NCBI GenBank assembly: GCA_003313425.1
Contig: NHZP01000002.1
Coordinates: 1,798,001 to 1,862,000, forward strand
Reading direction: 5' to 3'
DNA from: Pseudopyrenochaeta lycopersici
Taxonomy: Eukaryota > Ascomycota > Dothideomycetes > Pleosporales > Pseudopyrenochaetaceae
Length of the DNA: 64,000 bases
The position numbers and the translations under genes were made by a program. The notes under the pieces were generated by a model, which was not told the origin of the DNA, made no database searches, and was given only the letters and a program-made list of their open reading frames with translations. Numbering within the stretch: the first letter of the stretch is position 1; every line of letters begins with the position of its first letter. Positions 34,523 through 44,824 of the stretch are shown here, one piece after another.

Positions 34523-36255
34523 TCAAAACCCACGAGCCTCCCTGTCCACGACCGGGACTTCAAATTTATGCCTGCCGCTGATGAAGTAATATGCACCACC
34601 AACCACCACCCAACCCACCATGACGACTGTGGAGTAGTTCATGTTCTGCGGTGTGACAGGCATAAAGATTGGAAATGTGGAGAACACCATTGCCAGAATT
34701 AGCCAAGCGCAAGACAGTAAGTTCAGAGCCAGTCCTAGACCCTTTGGAAGCTTGAATACACCAAAGTCCCGCGCCGTGAAGTTTGGACGTCCATAGATCA
34801 TGAAGTAGACGATTGGAATGAGGTACGATGCGTACAATCCCAACACAGCCATTGAGAGGACAGCATTAAATGCGGTGGAATTACCCAGGTAGATGAAGCC
34901 CAGGAGCATCTGGAGGACCGTCACAATGAGAACGGCCCGTACAGGTATTTGTGACTTCGGGTTGACGTAGGAGAAGTAGCGATCGAACGGTGTTGCTCTG
35001 TCGCGAGCGAAAGCCCAAAGTGTACGAGAAGTTGCAGTGATCGCGGCTACAGTGGCAGCAATAGCGATAACCACGAGAATTGAGCTCATGACTGTCGCTC
35101 CGGCAGTTGACTTTGTAACATCGAGGAAGATTTGCATGAACGGGAAGCCGGTCGGTGTTGTAAGCAATGCCTCGAGCGGACCAGTCGAATATAGGAGCAT
35201 AATAGCGAAACCAAGTCCTAATACACCATTGACTGTAACACTACCGACCTGTAAAATGTCAGTCTAGGGGGCAGTAAGTCTGTGAAGAGATATCTTACCA
35301 TTGCGAACGGGACGTTGCGGGACGCATTAGGCATCTCTTCTGCGAGATGGCACGCTGCATCGTAGCCTAAGAGCGGATACACTGCGGAAAGGAGACCAAC
35401 AAGCCAAGAGACACCATCGCTTGACCAACCGCTGCTGTTCGTGACTTCGGTGAATACGAAAGAAGCCGTGTTCTTAGGAGCCATGACGCCCAGGACGATG
35501 AGGATGGCCAGGAATCCGACAACATGGAGCACACCAGCAAGCAGATTGGCGGTGGGCAGCATTCTTGACCCCCAGATGTTCATTGCGGCGGCGTATACCA
35601 GTACGGCCCAGTAGAGAAGGAGGCCCTTCCATCGCGCAGGAATGTAGGAATCGTCGGTCATAACAATCAGTCCTACGATTTGGAGTGCAGCAGCAAACGC
35701 GGCGGATGCTGTGAAGACAATTTGTCCGCCGACATTGATCCATCCTGTGGACCAAGCCGCAAGTGAGCGTGTGGATGGTGGAGAAAGAGCAGCAACCCAA
35801 TGGTATTGTCCTGTTGATGATTTAGTGATTTGAAGCGTTTCACATACTCTGGAGAGCTTACCTCCAGCCGTTGGATAGATGGACGCAATTTCACCCAAGG
35901 AGGTTGCGATTGCGATGGTGCAGATGACGGCCATGAGCCTTTCCTTGTTAGTGAGAGCCCCTGAAAAGGTTTGATAGTCATTGAAGACCTACAAGTTGAA
36001 AAACAGACAGGGAGCACCGCCTGCAATCAAAGCCGTTGCGATTACTGTTGATAGTGCCTCCCAAGTTGCCATCAGGCACAAACACAAACTTCCAAGCGAC
36101 CAGATGGAATAGTCGCGCCTTAGTTCTTGGACGTGGCCGAGTTGCGCCAGTCGCTCATCGTCTTCGTTACCATGATCAGGCAATCGCTTGAGCTCAGGGT
36201 CGGCCATTTCGACGTGTTGTGGTTCAGTTGAAGTCTTTGATTCGATAGTGGCCAT
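34523..36255 (-). CDS. APC-family amino-acid/choline/GABA permease
   Basis: Plasma-membrane-type transporter of the ACT (amino acid-choline transporter) branch of the APC superfamily. Four exons: 36255-35993, 35938-35862, 35810-35299 and 35248-34523 (three introns of about 50 nt), giving 525 residues with about 12 hydrophobic segments. Landmarks: SIWSLGSLCLCLMATWEAL (TM1), IASIYPTAGGQYHWVAAL, the loop LGYDAACHLAEEMPNASRNV and SRTLWAFARDRATPF. The N-terminal ~45 residues are charged and cytoplasmic. Without the second intron the frame after PTAG would run through a spurious insert. The substrate cannot be fixed from sequence: choline, GABA or other amino acids are possible. Confidence 0.92.
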
Positions 36256-37503
36256 GTTGAATAGTTTTAAGCTTGTTACTTATACTGGACCATTCAACCG
36301 TGATGCAAAGATAAGCTGAAGCGTAGTGCAATATATGTGGATACATCCTGCGGGAGCCCATGGCATTGATAGATAGGTGAAATGCCTCAAAGGGGTACTG
36401 CGGAAGGGTTCCGGGCGCGGCAGTCTGGGAGCGTGGTGGAAATGCGGGGTTTTAGCGTGCTTCATGGCGCAAATCTATAGGGCCAGGAACGGTTTCGGTC
36501 TGTTAGATATGGCGCGGCCCCGGCGAAGCCACGAGGGCAAGGTCGGTAGATAAGGAGGCTGAAAGTAGCGTGCTCGGAAAGCGGAATGCCAACGGTCGTG
36601 TTCCGATGCAAGTCGAAAGTTGTCGGTTTCTTTGGTTATCTACCCTCCTTCTCATGAGTGAAGATCTGGCCATTTTTTGCGATCTTTCTTGGTAATACAT
36701 CTTTAACTCGCTGTCGATGCCCGTGACACCGACTCTAGCTGTCCTATAGGAGCATTCGGCGACATCCTGCCAAGTCGTGTATGGGTTGACATTTTAAGGC
36801 TATAACCATAGCCTTACGGCCAGCTACACGGACCTGCTAGTATACCATTTTCTGCAGCCTCTTCCATATTGGCTACAACAGCTTGTAGATATCTGAAGGT
36901 TGCTTGTTGAACACGCAGCGATAATTGAGAAGGACCGATACTCGCGCGTCGGCCGCAACCCGTTCCAATGGCCACGAGCACAATTCGAATCGAGCTTTTG
37001 AAGGTCTGGCAGACCTTTGAGGTTTTATTTGGTTCTGGGCGGAATAGAATGGAGGATGGACTTCTCGGAGCAATTCGGAAAGAGCCGACAAGGCTGATGG
37101 GGATCCACTTGGAAGCGAAGGTACCTGGTACAACAACACACCATCTCTCCAGCCTCATCACGACCGCCTGATGCATCACACCACTCATCTCACCGCAGAT
37201 ACGCATCGCATCATCATTAGAATGACCTCACAATGTCTAGGGCCAGGTACTGTGACATGAGCGTGACCTGAGGAAATTAACTTCGCCGTGGCGCGCGGGG
37301 TTCTCCCAAACGGATGGTCGCGCTGCGGTACAACAATGAGATCATTTAAAGCTCCATGACCCCTCACGAGAGTACAACCGCAGCTCAATATAGCTTCCCA
37401 CCGTACTCTAGAGCTCCATCTCCCTCATAATTGACTCAATTGACGCTCTTTGAAGCTCGTCCAAGATTCTTTACTATTGCTTCACAAGCTACTGCCTTCC
37501 AAC
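36256..37503. other. intergenic, promoter side of permease and unknown gene
   Basis: 1.25 kb between divergent start codons. Several open frames up to 130 codons occur on - but show no family motif or convincing splice pattern, so none is called. Confidence 0.4.
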
Positions 37504-38172
37504 ATGGCTGCAAAGTACTCCCGCCGGCCAAGCTACCTCGAAGCTCCCCTCTCCCCCTCAATAATCCCTGACTTGGCGATCCTACCACAGCCCCTCTCCG
37601 CAGACACACTCCCTTGCGGGCAGCTCGTGTCCAAAAAGTCTAAGCACACATCCACGGCCCTTGAAGACCGTGACTACGACGATATTGGCACTCGCTGGTA
37701 CAAAGATGTCATCTTCTTCAACGCAGAAAATGGCCATTTTGTCGAGAGTTTTGGTGGTACGCATCTCGTGCAGAAGCCACTTGACAAAGGCACAGAGGCA
37801 GCCACGATTGAGGCCGAGGAGCAGCGCGTAAGGCTGCTCAAGGACGCCGACGCCGCGATCACAAAGGTTTGGCAGGACGAGGCAGCAAAGAAATGGATCA
37901 AAGAACAGGACGAGGCTGGTTTCGTGGTTGCTTCCCGCCAAGTCTCGAATGCGAGCTACAAGCGTGCCCGGCTGGTCGATGTTGGCAATGGAAATTGGGA
38001 GGTTATGCGGGAGGTAGGAGGAGAGGATAAATCTGGAAAAAGAAGGGATTCCGGCCTGCCTATTGATACGAACAGCAAGTGGGATGTCGTTGGTGTTGTG
38101 GTCCGGAGGATCGTTGTTGAGGGTGATAATGTAAAGCTTGGCGAGGAGTTGGGCACCGAATACTGGCAGTGA
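37504..38172 (+). CDS. hypothetical protein, 222 residues
   Basis: Single open frame from the ATG at 37504 (CCAACATGG). The family is not recognised. It has no signal peptide or membrane segment. Residues ~55-80 read DRDYDDIGTRWYKDVIFFNA. The middle is charged and probably helical (AEEQRVRLLKDADAAITKVW and KKWIKEQDEAGFVVASRQV). The C-terminal part looks beta-rich with Val runs (WDVVGVVVRRIVVEGDNV). Good length, coding-like composition and a sound start context support it as a gene. Probably cytoplasmic. Confidence 0.65.
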   Translation: MAAKYSRRPSYLEAPLSPSIIPDLAILPQPLSADTLPCGQLVSKKSKHTSTALEDRDYDDIGTRWYKDVIFFNAENGHFVESFGGTHLVQKPLDKGTEAATIEAEEQRVRLLKDADAAITKVWQDEAAKKWIKEQDEAGFVVASRQVSNASYKRARLVDVGNGNWEVMREVGGEDKSGKRRDSGLPIDTNSKWDVVGVVVRRIVVEGDNVKLGEELGTEYWQ

Positions 38173-38472
38173 GGGACAGCATTGCATAGCCAATAGCTTC
38201 ATACGAATGGAGTTCATGGACTTTTACGGTTGGTGGTGATCTGGATGATGCTGGCATGGCTGGCCTTTATGTGTACGGTCAGATTTTACTCGAACAAAAT
38301 AAATAACTTCTACAACCAAAATTAAGGCGGCACTAAATGGTTCCGCTCTTGATAACACGACCATAGCAATTTTCAGACAAACAAATGGCAGTAAACCCCC
38401 CGTAAGAGTCTAGTCGTGATTCATCCTACGCTTTTCAGGGTTACTGACCTTGCCGCCATGCTAAATCTACTT
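38173..38472. other. short intergenic between converging genes
   Basis: 300 bp between the stops of the unknown gene and the monooxygenase gene. Nothing recognisable beyond the expected 3' ends. Confidence 0.4.
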
Positions 38473-40096
38473 CTACCGACATGTAACCTCAAGTCTCTTC
38501 TCAGGTCCGGGTACAGTAGCAAACAGAGCTTTGATCCGCTCCACTTGTTCCTCTTTCGCGACATGCCATGTTTTCGTATGACCATTCAACCTCGTCCGGC
38601 CAATCTCCTCCAAATCCCTGTTCACCCACCCCAAGAGCTCATTCACATACTCTGCTTCCCTATCCCTCAAACTATGAAACGCTTTGCCGTATCCCCTTTC
38701 TTTCACACGCAGATTGTACTCTGATCGCATCGCTTGCGTATTTGGTAATTTTGCCTGGCCAGAAAGGACCTTGGCGACTACCATGGCTTGAAACTCGAAG
38801 AGCGTGAATGTTGCGGTGAAGAAGGGGACTCCGACGAATACGAGGGACGGGTCGTTGATGTAAAAGATATCTTTGTGCAAGTTGTGAAATTGCGAGCCAT
38901 CCGTGACGAGGAGCTCGTCGTTTGCAGCGTCGACTGGCGTTTCGTCCGAGTGCAGATGCGACAGGAATGGCAGTGTGAGGTGATAGCCAGTACAGAGAAT
39001 GACATGATGGATATCACAAAGCTTTTCTCCAGACTTCAGCGTCACAGTTGCCGGGATGGGATCTGATGCTGCCAGCGGCTTATCATGTAGACTCGTGGAC
39101 ACATCGTAGGAGACTACTTCTTCAATTCGAGTGGCATTCTCCGGCAAAAGACTTGGAGAGAGATCGAAAGCTCCTTTCCGGTGACTCTGGTAGATGTTGT
39201 TGGCAATCGGACCGAGTTCTCTTGCAATGTCAGTTGCAGAAACACTACCTCCAATTAACAAAAAATTCTTTCCTTGAAAATCTGTGGGTTTCCGATAGCC
39301 TTTCGAGTGCTGGACCCTAGTAGGCCATTGCCGTTTCCATTCTGCCAAACCAGGGGTGTTGGGCACCTTTGCCGCGTGATAATGGCCTGAAGCAACCACT
39401 ACGGCATCAAAGTCCTATGCAATTGTAAGCCCAGAACAAGTAATTAGGTCAGGGAAATCGCACTGAGATCGATGTATTCCACGAAACTTTGCCCGCGTTG
39501 TTGCTATACAAGGTCACAGTTTCTACTGCCCATTTCGTCCCCTTCTTTGATGCGTTCTTCACTTCAGTGTCATATTTTGTGATGCCATGGACACCAGTCT
39601 TCACAGCAGTGTCTTGAATGTAATCTTTTAGCACATTATTTGTGACAAAATCCTGGGTACCAGCAGGGAATCGATTCAGAGTTGTTTCGAGTAATCTGGT
39701 CTCAACGTTGTTCTTTAATCCGACGTAGCATGGTCTAAACTGGGTGGATTGATTAGATGCAGTCAAGCTCACTGAAATCGAGTGCCATACCCAGGTGGTG
39801 CGTGGATTAGCCTTTCAAGTTGTGAGTCTTCCTCAATGCCCTGCGAATAGCTGGCCGCGGATTGCGACGCTGGTACGGACGGATACGCAGGTTCTAGAGG
39901 TTTTCGCTCGTCGTATAGCCTTTCAGAATGTTATCAATGTACTCTGAGACTAGAACACCACCAACCATATCCCTCCTGCATCGCTGGATCGTTCGAAAAC
40001 AGTGACATCGAGCCCGTCCTGCTTCAGATGAGCAGCTGCTACTACGCCGCTAATGCCTGCACCTATGACAGCAACTTGCTTTTTAGTGGAATGCAT
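38473..40096 (-). CDS. flavin-containing monooxygenase
   Basis: Class B flavin monooxygenase using FAD, NADPH and O2 to oxygenate N- or S-containing compounds. Four exons: 40096-39966, 39919-39791, 39734-39464 and 39414-38473, giving 490 residues. FAD-binding motif [14 protein letters not shown] at ~8-21, then [11 protein letters not shown] across the first intron. [12 protein letters not shown] restores the family motif when the acceptor at 39735 is used. Further on are [19 protein letters not shown], the FMO-identifying stretch around VQHSKGY, and the NADPH site [26 protein letters not shown] is near residue 320. It diverges from the TauD-type gene over a 610-bp region, so the two may be co-regulated. 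Confidence 0.92.
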
Positions 40097-40706
40097 GAGA
40101 GATCGACTACAATGTGACCGCAAGGTATGGCTAAATGAGACTTAAGCAGTACTATTATTGAAGCCAGCTAGTTGAATTTGAATCGTTAGAACGCAGAGCA
40201 AGCCTCGAGATGAGTACTCGCAGCAGCGAGATTCGACCGAGGATATCATGCCACGAGTAGAAATTCGAAGTATGAGTTTGTCAGCGTTTGGTACGCAATA
40301 TATGCAAGCAGGAGAGCGTGATGGTGGATGTGTATGGCGTATGGTGGGTATCCGAGGTCGTTGAGGTCCATCAGGCACACGGGACTACCAGAAATGGCAA
40401 TAAGAACATCAATCTTGACTGAGATTGTATGCCAGAGGATTTTGGAAATAAGGCGAAGTTTCCCCGGCAGATAAGCTGGTTGGCGTTCACTGGATATACG
40501 CAATAATCCTAGCGGATGAGGTGCTTTAACCCCGCAACACCAACGTTGTGAACACGCGCGATGCGAACGTATGGTCCACTCGGCATTTGGTATTGCATTA
40601 CTGAGGATTCAGAAATCAAGTGGGGGTCGTACAATGAAAGGAGATATATGACCAACGCGCCCAGAGCGATTAGCCAAAACTACCACCCAATATTTCCATC
40701 TTGACC
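40097..40706. promoter_or_regulatory. bidirectional promoter region, FMO / TauD
   Basis: 610 bp between divergent start codons of two oxygenases. No gene fits inside. No defined operator was recognised. Confidence 0.5.
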
Positions 40707-42001
40707 ATGGCGCCAATTGCTATCAGCCCCGAAATCCAAGAGAAGGATACTGTTCAGCCTATCAAAGATACGTTAGGTCTTCCGGAATCGGCGAGAAAGC
40801 GATTGGAGAAGGCAGGCATTGATCTATCCAATGGATATCCATACAGGCCTGCGAAACCATTATATCTCGATGATGTGTATAAGATCCGCGACTATGATCG
40901 CGAACACGTAGATCCCGGCTCCCGAGCGGACCCGGAGAAGAAGGCTTTGCTCAGTGCAGCAACAGAAGTCATCCACCTTACGTCCCACATCGGAACCGAG
41001 ATCGTGGGTCTTCAATTAAAGGACCTTACCGACCAGCAGAAAGATGAACTTGGTCTTCTGATCGCCGAGAGGAGTGTTGTGTTCTTCCGTAATCAGGATA
41101 TCTCACCTCAAGAGCAAAAGAAACTTGGCGAGTGGTATGGAGAGATCGAAGTGCATGTGGGTGTTACGCGCAACGGTTCGATAGTAGATACTAATTTCTG
41201 TTCCAGCCTCAAGTACCAGCTGTGCCCGGCGTACCGGGAGTTTCAATCATTTGGCCCGCGTTACAGGCTACAGAATTCCCAGCTAGCTTTAGGCAAACTG
41301 GTGGTGCGTCCCGATGGCACACTGATCTTGTACATGAACGCCAACCGGCAGGGTGAGTATACTAGTAAAGCATTTTTCAAACACGACGCGGACTAATGCC
41401 GTTAGCGTCACTCATCTACACAATGATACTATCCCAAAGATCGGCGGCGACACACTCTGGGCTTCGGGGTATGCTGCATACGAGAAGCTCTCTCCCGGCT
41501 TCAGAAAAATTATTGACGTACGTTCTTCAAATATCCATCAGAGGCGGCTTCTGATCTATAACACAGGGTAGAGAAGCCGTTTACCGCAGCGCACACCCGT
41601 ACTTGGATCGCAACAATCCAACAGCAGGACCAAAGTATATTGAGCGTGTGCATCCCCTGGTACGGGTTCACCCAGCAACAGGGTGGAAAGCGCTCTGGGT
41701 CAACCGCGCGATGACTGATCGTATCGTCGGCCTGGACAAAGCTGAGAGCGACGTAATCCTCAACTATCTGTATGATGTCTATGAGAAAAATGTTGACATC
41801 CAAGTTCGATTTAAATGGACTCCCGGAACTTCTGCATTGTGGGATAACAGGATCACGATCCATAACGCGAGCTGGGACTATGAGGGTAATGAGCCGAGAC
41901 ATGGGACGAGAGTGACCGCTCTAGCAGAGAAGCCGTTCTTCAAGGCGGATGCGCCTACGAGGCGGCAAGCTCTCGGTCTGGCAGGCCCTGGCGATATTTA
42001 A
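40707..42001 (+). CDS. TauD/TfdA-type Fe(II)/2-oxoglutarate dioxygenase
   Basis: Predicted sulfonate- or alkylsulfate-type dioxygenase. Four exons: 40707-41156, 41207-41352, 41406-41517 and 41567-42001, giving 380 residues. The splice choices restore the family: PQVPAVPGVPGVSIIWPALQ at the start of exon 2, the iron ligands H-x-D in ASRWHTDLVHERQPAG, then GVTHLHNDTIPKIGGDTLW. DGREAVYRSAHPYL follows the third intron. The distal ligand region is SALWDNRITIHNASWDY (His), with the 2-oxoglutarate Arg in GTRVTAL. Read unspliced, the WHTD motif is lost. The start ACCATGG has good context. Fungal relatives release sulfite from organosulfur compounds; the actual substrate is not known. Confidence 0.93.
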
Positions 42002-42706
42002 AGCGGGTAGAGCTTCATGATAATGGCTGGACTCTTTCGTTAGGTGAATCCCCCTCCTTTGATTGGAACAACGTTGATTCCAATACCGCATTTACCCTCA
42101 ATCGTATTGAAGATTGTCCGTCTGCAGTGTAACAGAGTTTTCAATCATGTAACCTTACATCTAAGAAACCAGTCAATATGATTGAGGTCTTTAACGGGGA
42201 GCAAGATAACTGTACCGGTTCAGCTTATTGAATCATGAATTGAATATCTCGTAACTACGGCCATAAGACATCTGCTCTAGCAAACACACATGTTTTTATG
42301 TAATTCTTTTACCTGAACGCATATGTCTCGATGCAGCAGGCGATTTTATCCTGCAAGAAGAGCGTTGTTCACTCCGAACCTTAAAGCAATGACTCCATTC
42401 AATATAAGTTATATAAGGTTACCTCAAGGAGATAGAAAGTATATTTCTCTACCTGTAGTATAGCCTGTTCTTATTCTAGTAATTGTAGAACTCTAATTAA
42501 CTAATGTATCGTGCGATAAGAGAGCACATTAAATAGCGTATAGAAAAACTCATGATCTTACTACTCTGATAAATACTGTCATTTGAAGTCTCAATTACTC
42601 AATCTCTTATTAGGAACAACGATCCGTTACAGTAACTGATTAAATCGATTTCATTTTAGCTTTCTTAAGGCTAGAATCGAAAGAAGAAATTTAAATAAGA
42701 AGCATA
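42002..42706. other. intergenic between converging genes
   Basis: 705 bp, somewhat AT-rich near 42.4-42.7 kb. No gene or repeat is recognised. Confidence 0.45.
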
Positions 42707-44041
42707 CTAAAGATATTTCGCGCACTCATCATCATATTCCTTTAATTGCTTCATCTTCATCTCAATAAAAGGCTCTAAGCCCGCACGTACCCCTTCATCT
42801 ATCAACTCAACATCAACGCTATCCTCTTTCATACAACTGTCGAAGAGAACTTCAACATCAAACGGTTTCCGGGCTGCATAATTGAACCAGAAACGTCTCG
42901 TAGCCCAGGACTCTCGCATAAGGACAGAAAGAGGCTTTTCATTTTCTGAGCACTCTTTTTCCTTCTCAGCTCGTTCCATCGCTTGCAAAAATTGCTCCAA
43001 ACGAGGTTCGTAATCCTCCACGAATTCTGCGATAGTCCGATCTCGAAGCACATAGGAATCAGGCCCAGCTAATAGCAACCACCAGGGTGGTTCAGAAGCG
43101 TACTGGCTAGGCATAGCGTTTGTGAACTCAAGATCAAGAACAGCCTTAATACGAAGAGTAGTTGGATCCACAAGAATGTTTTGGGGCCGGAAGTCATCAC
43201 AGAAGATTTTGAAAGGACCACGGTCGTTGATACAATACTTGTCCACCGATTGCGCAAACAAGTGGCGGGAGATGTATCGATTGCGGGCTTCTACCGGATT
43301 ACCACAGAGGTTGCGTTGGATCCAGAGATGGATTTTCTGTTCAGACATGAGGGACCGGAAGTATTCTCCTGCAGATGCAAATGGCGCCGTGGGAAACTTG
43401 TCCACAGGATAGAATGTCGTAGTTGCCAGCTCATTCATGCTGTAGGTCAGCGGTCTCCTTGTAACGGACCAAGTGCCCGTAGAAGGTGACTTTGAAATGG
43501 CTCCAATATGGCCGAAATCGAAGTTATAGAGTTGAAGCGTGATATCAGCAATTTGATAGAACACATTATCTAATAATTCTCTGTCGACCTGAGGGTTTAA
43601 GTAGAGGAACTTCTTCTCAGCAGGATCCCCAAGGACATCAGAGAGGTGTACTCCTTCCACGAAGTCTGAGATAATGAATGGCCCAAAGAACTGTGGGCTA
43701 TCTTCAGTTAGTCCCCAGCTAATCAAGCGTGGGACTGGGATGGTGGTATTCTCCTGTAGGAATTGAATAACCTGGACCTCATTCACGACTTTCTCGTCTC
43801 GAAATGTTGTGTGTCCCGGGCCAGGAAACCGAATCATAACATCAGGGGTTCCGTCGTTATACATCACCTGGAGAAAAAAGTTGAAAGAACCATGGAACCA
43901 GTCAAGGACTTCAGCTCCGCGACCTGGCCGGCGACTGGCGACAAAGGCCGCAATCTCTTCCTTGGAATCGAGGACCTGTTTTACCCACTCTTCCCACTGG
44001 TCGTTTCCATTCTTCTCGGCAAGCTCATCAAAACAAGTCAT
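42707..44041 (-). CDS. aminoglycoside-phosphotransferase-like (APH) kinase
   Basis: Single exon, 444 residues, in the large fungal APH/choline-kinase-like family. The N-lobe region has FFLQVMYNDGTPDVMIRFPG and NEVQVIQFLQENTTIPVPRL, with the hinge segment GPFIISDFVEGVHLSD. The catalytic loop is altered: where the family reads H-x-D-x-x-x-x-N it has FCDDFRPQNILVD, keeping the Asp and Asn but not the His. The magnesium loop follows as AVLDLEFTNAMP. The C-terminal ~100 residues are helical and acidic. These proteins probably phosphorylate small molecules in the cytosol; the substrate is unknown and resistance to antibiotics should not be inferred. Confidence 0.88.
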   Translation of the reverse strand: MTCFDELAEKNGNDQWEEWVKQVLDSKEEIAAFVASRRPGRGAEVLDWFHGSFNFFLQVMYNDGTPDVMIRFPGPGHTTFRDEKVVNEVQVIQFLQENTTIPVPRLISWGLTEDSPQFFGPFIISDFVEGVHLSDVLGDPAEKKFLYLNPQVDRELLDNVFYQIADITLQLYNFDFGHIGAISKSPSTGTWSVTRRPLTYSMNELATTTFYPVDKFPTAPFASAGEYFRSLMSEQKIHLWIQRNLCGNPVEARNRYISRHLFAQSVDKYCINDRGPFKIFCDDFRPQNILVDPTTLRIKAVLDLEFTNAMPSQYASEPPWWLLLAGPDSYVLRDRTIAEFVEDYEPRLEQFLQAMERAEKEKECSENEKPLSVLMRESWATRRFWFNYAARKPFDVEVLFDSCMKEDSVDVELIDEGVRAGLEPFIEMKMKQLKEYDDECAKYL

Positions 44042-44824
44042 GTCTGGCAGGCTGGTTTGAATTAGATGATACGTGCTGCGGTGGCTGCACGTGAGGAAAA
44101 GAGGTATTCAGGCGAACGAGATGTATATTGAACGATGTGCTGTGGGGTCAAGTACTTTGGTAAACGGAAAAAATGTTTGGTTAATGCCAGTCACAAGGAT
44201 TAATGAATTCAGAACTCTGGTATTGTTGGAGAAGACATGGAACGGCCAGCGGATGGTAGATATTTATCGCTAGCTGTGCCGTTCAAAGGCATTTCAAGTG
44301 AAGACGCCTAGGCTCGCGTATGTCACATGCTTTCCTGCTTGGGCTGGCACCTTTGCCCCACAAATTTTAGATAGGTTAAATTTAATAAACTATTCGATAA
44401 GATGGAAGACTGCGCCGCAGTAAGAAAACAAGGGTAGACTAGTGCCAGACTTAGTTACAACTGCTACCAAATTTCCTCTGACGATTGAAAAGTGGAAGAG
44501 AGTACTTTGGTTACACTTGAAGCCCATAAGTTTTTAATTATAGTACCCGGCCATCCTCTCATCTCGATAAATCTAATACGACCCGTCCATTAAAGGATTA
44601 AGCTTGAACTTGAATGTGGGTTTTCAGACCCGTGCGTTGTAGCCACGTGACGCAGAGCACGACTCAGCCTCATCGGAACCCCACCAATCTCACCTGATCC
44701 AGCTATTGAGCCCTCTTCTCCACACTGATATCCAATATTTCTTTATCGCAGTTTGGATCTCCCAGGGAATCTACGTTCTTTTTAAACAATCACGTAGTCT
44801 AAGCTTACTATCAATCCTCTTCTT
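44042..44824. promoter_or_regulatory. divergent upstream region, APH-like / NLR
   Basis: About 0.78 kb between divergent start codons. Nothing specific recognised; an open frame at 44073-44273 shows no family features. Confidence 0.4.

Noticed and set aside
33730..34602. 290-codon - open frame
   Set aside because: Fully antisense to the GST gene, which has clear family motifs; the long frame is a by-product of GST codon use.
36814..37206. 130-codon - open frame between permease and unknown gene
   Set aside because: Overlapping alternatives in other frames, no motif; not distinguishable from chance.
41157..41400. Uninterrupted reading of the TauD-type gene through 41396
   Set aside because: It would destroy the WHTD iron-binding motif; two introns restore it exactly.
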